DNA of 9,776 nt from UBA9653 sp014859835 (lineage in GTDB: Archaea > Thermoplasmatota > Thermoplasmata > UBA10834): positions 1 to 9,776 of the forward strand of contig JACZKW010000040.1 in assembly GCA_014859835.1 (NCBI GenBank). The letters run 5' to 3'. A model generated the notes under the pieces. The model did not search any database. It was given only the letters and a program-made list of their open reading frames with translations, and was not told the origin of the DNA. The number at the start of each line of letters is the position of its first letter. Position 1 is the first letter of the stretch. This document shows, piece after piece, positions 5,497 through 9,776 of this stretch. The translations under genes and the position numbers were made by a program.

Positions 5497-7539
5497 TCAT
5501 TCCCGCAGAAGGGTCTCGATATCGATCTGGGAGATATTTTCCTGTGAAAGGTCCCTTATCGATGAGATCGCTGTCTCACGGACGGCCATCTCTGCGGATA
5601 CCAGCGCGCTGACGAGGCTGATGGATATGGCTCCGGCGAGTATCATCATGAGAGGCCCGAGACTGATGTCGAAGTCCAGCGAATGACCGAAGACGACGAA
5701 CACCCCCGAACGGACGAGTGCGATCGCACATGCGATCCCGGCGACGAGGCCGATCGCAGCACCCATCAGACCTCGCATGAACGCCTGGGAGAAGACCAGC
5801 TTCCTGGTCGCTGACGCTGACGCGCCGATCGCTTTTATGATGCCGAGCCTCCGACGTCCTTCATGCACCTCCTTGCTGAACACGGAGACTATCGCCAATG
5901 TCGCGAGCAGCCCGGATATCGCACCCAGCGCGAAGAGGGCGACCGCGACATTGCCCTGGGATATCTTGGCTGCCTGATAGATCGGTATGGAACCCGCGGA
6001 CGACAGTGAGTTAGAGCCGCCGTACCGGATCACCAATCGCACGATATCGGAATCGTCAACGAACCATGGCTGCACCTCGAGGGACATCGAGAAGTCACCG
6101 ACTTGCACGACATGGGTACCTGATGAGAGAGAATCCAACTCGAACGATACGCTCTTGCTCTGCGCGGAATCGAGGGGGATCGAGATGACACGTTCCAAGC
6201 TTCCGTCAACGAACACCTCCAGTTCGTAAACTCCGGTCAGGATACCGAGATTGTCCACCATCGCGCTCCCGTATGATTCCTCGGATTCCTTGATGCTCAG
6301 AGGCGATAAGGAGAACGCGCTCACGACGGGCAGGAATTCATCAGGGTACACGGAAGGATTCAGCACTTGGATCGTGCTCGGTTTCCGCACGACATCGTAT
6401 GATCCGTAGTCCGTTCCAGTCATATCGACGACGAGCGTGAATTCACCGACGGCATCTGCGAGCAACTCCGAGACGCCCTCATCATCGGTCGTGTTTGTCG
6501 AAGGAGTAGGTGTTGGTATTGTGATGATGGCGTCTTGTACAGGTGCACCATCGTAGGTGTATACCTTGACGGAGAATGTCGAGCCATCCATAACGGAACC
6601 CGGGCTTTCCATCACGATGTAAGGTTCGACGACATCCACACATGAGCTCAACGAGACCGGGAAGTCGCCTCCGATGGATATCTCGATCTCATGAGTCCCT
6701 ATGGAAGAGAATGATAGTGCATGAGAGACGGACTCGGTCGAATATGGATCAATGGATACCGAGATCTGCCATGCAGAGACACCATCGACAGATAAGTCGA
6801 TCGAGATTAATCCTTCCGAACCGCCCCAGTTCCTCACGCTCGCGGATACCGTTATCGACTCGCCGATGACGACCTCGCTCTTGGAGATGTGCATATCGAA
6901 CAGCGCGAACCTCGCGCTCTCCGGCGATAGCAGCCCTGAGAGCCATGCGGGCTCGTTCGTCGACAAGCGGATGATCGACGCCATGTCCTCCGGAGTGTCG
7001 GAGAGATATCTAGCGACACTGAGCGGCACCAGGAGCTCGTCGTCCAGGGGAGAGCCGGATGAGAAGGAGTCCGATATCCTCACGAGGTCCATCTTCGAGT
7101 TGTAACTGCCGACGAGAACGATCGTCGCTGGGAGGTCGAAGCCCATCCTGGATAGGAGTCGATCACCTATGAGCGCATCAGGCACGGAGCCATCGCTCAG
7201 CCCTGAGAGCACCTGATCGTCGATTGCGGGACCCACCGACGAGATCCTCTCGAAGTCCACGCCGCGTACCACGAACGTATCGCTGTCCCATTCCGAGAAC
7301 GCGAACACCTCGGGGCTCACACCTGTGATTTTATCCAATGAATCGAGGATAGTCACCAGGTCCATCTCGACTCTGCTCGAGAAGATCGTGGGTGCGTCCG
7401 AGGACGTCACCACGAAGCCCTCGTTCGCAGCGAAGGCGGACGGTGCTGAGCTGAGGCCTATCAGCACGGAGATGGTCGCGGTGAAGACCATCACCGAGAG
7501 GGCGATCACGACCACCACCCTCTGGCGTATGAGCAGCAT
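5497..7539 (-). CDS. FtsX/MacB-type ABC permease with inserted Ig/CARDB-like domains, 680 aa
   Basis: This is a membrane subunit of a MacB/LolCE-like ABC exporter or mechanotransmission complex. An N-terminal span (about 7-30) is followed by a MacB-type periplasmic-core-like domain (about 40-200; V-x-G-V-D, A-L-I-G-D-R-L-L). Residues 211-300 look like a CARDB domain, 305-395 like a carboxypeptidase-regulatory or bacterial Ig fold, and 405-492 like a second CARDB-like unit. The FtsX domain then follows, with spans at about 528-552, 588-610 and 624-648, and the cytoplasmic signature R-R-R-L-G-I-I-K-A-I-G-A (562-573). The start is the ATG at 7537-7539, preceded by GGAGG seven bases upstream. It overlaps the stop of the preceding permease as TGATG, so translation is coupled. 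A longer open frame reaches to 7767 but only overlaps the upstream gene. No ATPase lies beside it. The gene ends 7 bases from the DUF1616 stop. Confidence 0.85.
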   Translation of the reverse strand: MLLIRQRVVVVIALSVMVFTATISVLIGLSSAPSAFAANEGFVVTSSDAPTIFSSRVEMDLVTILDSLDKITGVSPEVFAFSEWDSDTFVVRGVDFERISSVGPAIDDQVLSGLSDGSVPDALIGDRLLSRMGFDLPATIVLVGSYNSKMDLVRISDSFSSGSPLDDELLVPLSVARYLSDTPEDMASIIRLSTNEPAWLSGLLSPESARFALFDMHISKSEVVIGESITVSASVRNWGGSEGLISIDLSVDGVSAWQISVSIDPYSTESVSHALSFSSIGTHEIEISIGGDFPVSLSSCVDVVEPYIVMESPGSVMDGSTFSVKVYTYDGAPVQDAIITIPTPTPSTNTTDDEGVSELLADAVGEFTLVVDMTGTDYGSYDVVRKPSTIQVLNPSVYPDEFLPVVSAFSLSPLSIKESEESYGSAMVDNLGILTGVYELEVFVDGSLERVISIPLDSAQSKSVSFELDSLSSGTHVVQVGDFSMSLEVQPWFVDDSDIVRLVIRYGGSNSLSSAGSIPIYQAAKISQGNVAVALFALGAISGLLATLAIVSVFSKEVHEGRRRLGIIKAIGASASATRKLVFSQAFMRGLMGAAIGLVAGIACAIALVRSGVFVVFGHSLDFDISLGPLMMILAGAISISLVSALVSAEMAVRETAISSIRDLSQENISQIDIETLLRE
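6064..6909 (-). other. Ig/CARDB-like insertion in the second permease
   Basis: Residues 211-492 of the 680-aa permease lie between the MacB-like core and the last three spans, so they should be outside the cell. The first unit carries the CARDB-type phrase V-x-x-S-V-R-N-W-G and ends with G-T-H-E-I-E. The third repeats the idea with A-M-V-D-N-L-G-x-L-x-G-x-Y-x-L-x-V-F-V-D-G and G-T-H-V-V. The middle unit has G-A-P-V-Q-D-A-I-I-T, typical of carboxypeptidase-regulatory or Ig folds. Ordinary MacB and LolC proteins lack such a block. Confidence 0.6.
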
Positions 7540-8582
7540 CACGCAACCTCCCGGATATCTCCGGCTGGCGAGGACATCAGCATCCTCATCGCAGGTATCA
7601 GAGAACCGCAGATGCCTGCAAGGACCGTGACGACATAGGCGAGCAGCAGCAATGATTCCTGCACATCGATGACGAACACCGATGTGAACACGTGGGAGCC
7701 CACGGTTGAGACCGCATAGGAGAGGACGATGCCCAGGGCCAGGCCGAGCGCCCCGCCCCAAGCACATATGATGGTCGATTCGCCGATGAGATAGAGGAGT
7801 ATCCTCCTGCGCCCTGCTCCGAGCGTCTTGATGATCCCGATATCGTGCCTTCTGTCCGAGATCTCGGAACCCATGAAACTGTGCGCGAGCACGGCGATGA
7901 CGAAGGCGGAAGGTGCGAGAACCCAGTACGCGTCGTTCTCGAGCTCCGTCACGCTATCGTCCAGGAAATCGATTATCGCTATGAACGGCTGGACGGACAG
8001 ACCATCCGAACGAAGCTCAGCCGCTTGAGTATGGGAGATGTCCTTCACTATCGCGAAGCTGTACGACTCATCTTCTTCATCCATGACCCCTCTGACGAAC
8101 TCCTCGCTGGCCAGCATCCATCTTGGAGAGAAGAGTGCGGACGAGAATTCGCCCGACACGATCGCATCCGAAGTGCGAAGTGCAGTGACGGTTATGTTAC
8201 CGTTGAACGACAGTTCGCCACCGATCTTGACGGACGATCCTGAGGCAATCATGGATTCCGGGAGTATTTCCTCGGCATCCGTGATAGAGAAGATGGTCAC
8301 CTCAGTATCTCCAGGCTGTACTGTCGCAGTTGTCAGCAGCCCCAGCGCAGACTGGCCTATGATTGCAGATATATCCTCGGCGCCGAAAGAGCTCCAGCCG
8401 TCATCGGCCGGATGCATCACAAGAGAGAATTCCGACTCGAAATTGTCCGCAAGCGTGTCCATGGACGAGCGTAGGCCTGCAGCCACCGAGAAGCTCGCAA
8501 CTATGAACATCGTGCAAAGAGCGATCGCCCAGCTGGTGGACCTCGCCCTCTTGTTGTACCTGAACAACGGGAGGAAACGCAT
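7539..8582 (-). CDS. FtsX/MacB-type ABC permease, 347 aa
   Basis: This is a four-span FtsX-domain permease. A first span (about 17-36) is followed by an extracytoplasmic domain (37-217), then spans at about 219-237, 262-290 and 310-331. The cytoplasmic signature E-I-S-D-R-R-H-D-I-G-I-I-K-T-L-G-A (240-256) and the C-terminal S-P-A-G-D-I-R-E are typical of the family; in known relatives this cytoplasmic loop contacts the ATPase. The ATG at 8580-8582 is the only plausible start. No clear Shine-Dalgarno is seen, and a TATA box at 8613-8620 would put the transcript start about 8 bases upstream, so the mRNA may be nearly leaderless. It overlaps the 680-aa permease as TGATG, suggesting the two form a heterodimer. 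Substrate is unknown; lipoprotein or envelope export is the family norm. The ATPase partner must be encoded elsewhere or beyond the window. Confidence 0.87.
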   Translation of the reverse strand: MRFLPLFRYNKRARSTSWAIALCTMFIVASFSVAAGLRSSMDTLADNFESEFSLVMHPADDGWSSFGAEDISAIIGQSALGLLTTATVQPGDTEVTIFSITDAEEILPESMIASGSSVKIGGELSFNGNITVTALRTSDAIVSGEFSSALFSPRWMLASEEFVRGVMDEEDESYSFAIVKDISHTQAAELRSDGLSVQPFIAIIDFLDDSVTELENDAYWVLAPSAFVIAVLAHSFMGSEISDRRHDIGIIKTLGAGRRRILLYLIGESTIICAWGGALGLALGIVLSYAVSTVGSHVFTSVFVIDVQESLLLLAYVVTVLAGICGSLIPAMRMLMSSPAGDIREVA

Positions 8583-8612
8583 CTCAGCTCTGCCGATGAT
8601 TGCTCCCTCACG

Positions 8613-8620
8613 ATAAAATA
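8613..8620 (-). promoter_or_regulatory. TATA box candidate of the permease operon
   Basis: TATTTTAT on the minus strand lies within the 58-base gap between the HdrD-like gene stop and the first permease ATG. Its position predicts a start site near 8590. This suggests the permeases have their own promoter. The same T-rich stretch could alternatively help end the HdrD-like transcript. Confidence 0.4.
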
Positions 8621-8640
8621 GCTTCCAGTGGGCATCGAGT

Positions 8641-9776
8641 TCAGATGGATTCTGCGACGAGCGAGACCAGCTCGGCCACGGGCATGTCTATCCCGGCCTT
8701 CTTCGCGCCGCCAGTCAGGTTGGTCACGCAGAACGGGCATGCGGACACGAGCATCTCAGCTCCAATGTCCCTGGCCTCCTGGACCCTGAGCGATGCGATG
8801 TACTCCGCACGGTCGTTGAACTGGATCTTGTACCCGCCGCCAGCTCCACAGCATTGTGAGTTCTCCCTGTTCCTGGGAAGCTCCAGATAATGCGAGTCCG
8901 GAAATGCGTTCAGTATGCGCCTCGGCTCCTCGTATATGCCGAAATGACGGCCGATATGGCACGGGTCGTGGTACGCGACCTTCTTCGGCAGCGGTTTCTT
9001 CAAGACCAATCGTTTCTCGCGTATGAGCTGGTCGATGAACTGCGTCATGTGGAATATCTCGAAGCTCTGTCTGCCCGCATACTTCGGATAGTTGTGGCTG
9101 AGTGTCATGAAACAGCCTGCGCATGCGGTAAGGAGAGTCTTCGCACCTCGTTTCTCCACCTCGTTGATGTTGTGATGCACAAGCCCATCCTTCTCGTCGG
9201 TGACGATATCTGTCTGGCCAGTCCGGATCAACGGAGAGCCGCAACACCATTCATCGCCCCCGAGTATGCCATACTCCACGCCGGCCGCGTCCAGCACCTT
9301 CGTGGCATCCTGAGCGATCTTTTGCTGACGGTATGAGGCCGTGCATCCAGCGAAGTACAGTATCTCCGGGTTCTTGGACATCTTCGCGGTCTTCGGTATC
9401 CAGTCGGCCCGCTTCTCGTGAGGCTCGTCGTACGGATTGTGCTTAGCTATCACCCTCGTCCTCAGCGCACTGTGCCTGTCTAGAGGACCGATGCCGTTCT
9501 TCACGAACCATTCCTTGACCTGCTCCCATCTGTCATTGAATTTGATCTCCACATGACAAGCGACTTGGCAGTAGCCACACGCTGTGCAGTTGTACACCCG
9601 CTCTACAAATTCTGGAGATATCCGTGCCCTGTTCCCAGTGAGACGAGCGAACACGCCCGGGTGCGCGTACTGTTTCAGGTGATACATCTTACCGCGCACG
9701 CGATAGGATTCGAAACCATGGTCTGGATCAAGCTGTATGGGGCACACGAAGTTGCAGTAGCCGCATTGGAGACATG
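8641..9776 (-). CDS. HdrD/GlpC-like iron-sulfur protein with two CCG domains (5' partial)
   Basis: The frame is open to the right edge and gives 377 residues; the N-terminus is missing. A GTG at 9745-9747 is not the start, because the residues before it complete a [4Fe-4S] motif, C1-x2-C-x2-C-x3-C-P (CLQCGYC...). A second motif follows at C63, C66, C69, C73 (CTACGYC), with His instead of Pro after the last Cys. Two CCG domains then follow: C144, C177-C178, C218-x2-C221 and C272, C308-C309, C346-x2-C349. This order is that of HdrD, the catalytic subunit of CoB-CoM heterodisulfide reductase, and of HdrD-like and GlpC-like subunits that serve other electron carriers. In HdrB/HdrD the CCG cysteines hold non-cubane [4Fe-4S] clusters. 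Without HdrE, HdrBC or a flavin subunit visible, the true substrate cannot be chosen. The stop is 58 bases before the permease operon. Confidence 0.85.
   Translation of the reverse strand, partial: CLQCGYCNFVCPIQLDPDHGFESYRVRGKMYHLKQYAHPGVFARLTGNRARISPEFVERVYNCTACGYCQVACHVEIKFNDRWEQVKEWFVKNGIGPLDRHSALRTRVIAKHNPYDEPHEKRADWIPKTAKMSKNPEILYFAGCTASYRQQKIAQDATKVLDAAGVEYGILGGDEWCCGSPLIRTGQTDIVTDEKDGLVHHNINEVEKRGAKTLLTACAGCFMTLSHNYPKYAGRQSFEIFHMTQFIDQLIREKRLVLKKPLPKKVAYHDPCHIGRHFGIYEEPRRILNAFPDSHYLELPRNRENSQCCGAGGGYKIQFNDRAEYIASLRVQEARDIGAEMLVSACPFCVTNLTGGAKKAGIDMPVAELVSLVAESI

Noticed and set aside
5497..7767. 756-aa version of the second permease starting at 7767
   Set aside because: The extra 76 residues overlap the upstream permease in another frame and are Arg/Gly/His rich. 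GGAGG before the ATG at 7539 and the TGATG overlap fix the start.
9745..9747. GTG as start of the HdrD-like gene
   Set aside because: It falls inside the first [4Fe-4S] motif. The frame continues upstream with three more ligand cysteines to the window edge.

Overview
The window looks archaeal, most likely a moderately GC-rich member of the Thermoplasmata. The lineage is an inference. It rests on archaeal TATA-box promoters, probable TTG starts, a DUF1616 membrane protein, a zinc-ribbon membrane protein, and a surface protein carrying Thr-Asn-Gly repeats and a lamin-tail domain. The methanogenic order Methanomassiliicoccales is possible, because an HdrD-type protein is present, but HdrD-like proteins also occur in non-methanogens.

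Layout from left to right. (1) Positions 1-2242, minus strand: the first 747 residues of a large membrane-anchored extracellular protein, whose 3' end lies beyond the left edge. It has a cytoplasmic TNG-repeat tail, one membrane anchor, two related beta-sandwich-like modules and a lamin-tail domain. (2) Positions 2243-2566: non-coding, with a nested hairpin. (3) Positions 2567-3100, minus strand: an unrecognised single-anchor extracytoplasmic protein of 177 aa. (4) Positions 3101-3597: non-coding, with tandem TATA boxes, a perfect 12-bp palindrome, TACGA-type inverted repeats and a terminator-like hairpin. (5) Positions 3598-4434, minus strand: a protein with two four-cysteine zinc-ribbon units and four membrane segments, divergent from (6) positions 4629-5489, plus strand: a DUF1616 protein. 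(7) Positions 5497-7539 and 7539-8582, both minus strand: two translationally coupled FtsX/MacB-type ABC permeases. The second carries a large inserted block of Ig/CARDB-like domains. No ATPase gene is next to them in the window. (8) Positions 8641-9776, minus strand: the C-terminal 377 residues of an HdrD/GlpC-like iron-sulfur protein, whose 5' end lies beyond the right edge.

Most of the window therefore serves the cell envelope: five of the seven genes encode anchored surface proteins or membrane transport/assembly proteins, the sixth is a membrane protein with a cytoplasmic zinc-binding head, and the seventh is an energy-metabolism protein unrelated to the rest. No tRNA, rRNA, CRISPR array or insertion sequence was recognised. 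The points most worth a second look are the ATPase-less permease pair with its extracellular Ig-like insertion, the TNG-repeat/lamin-tail surface protein, and the regulatory-looking repeats between 3101 and 3597.
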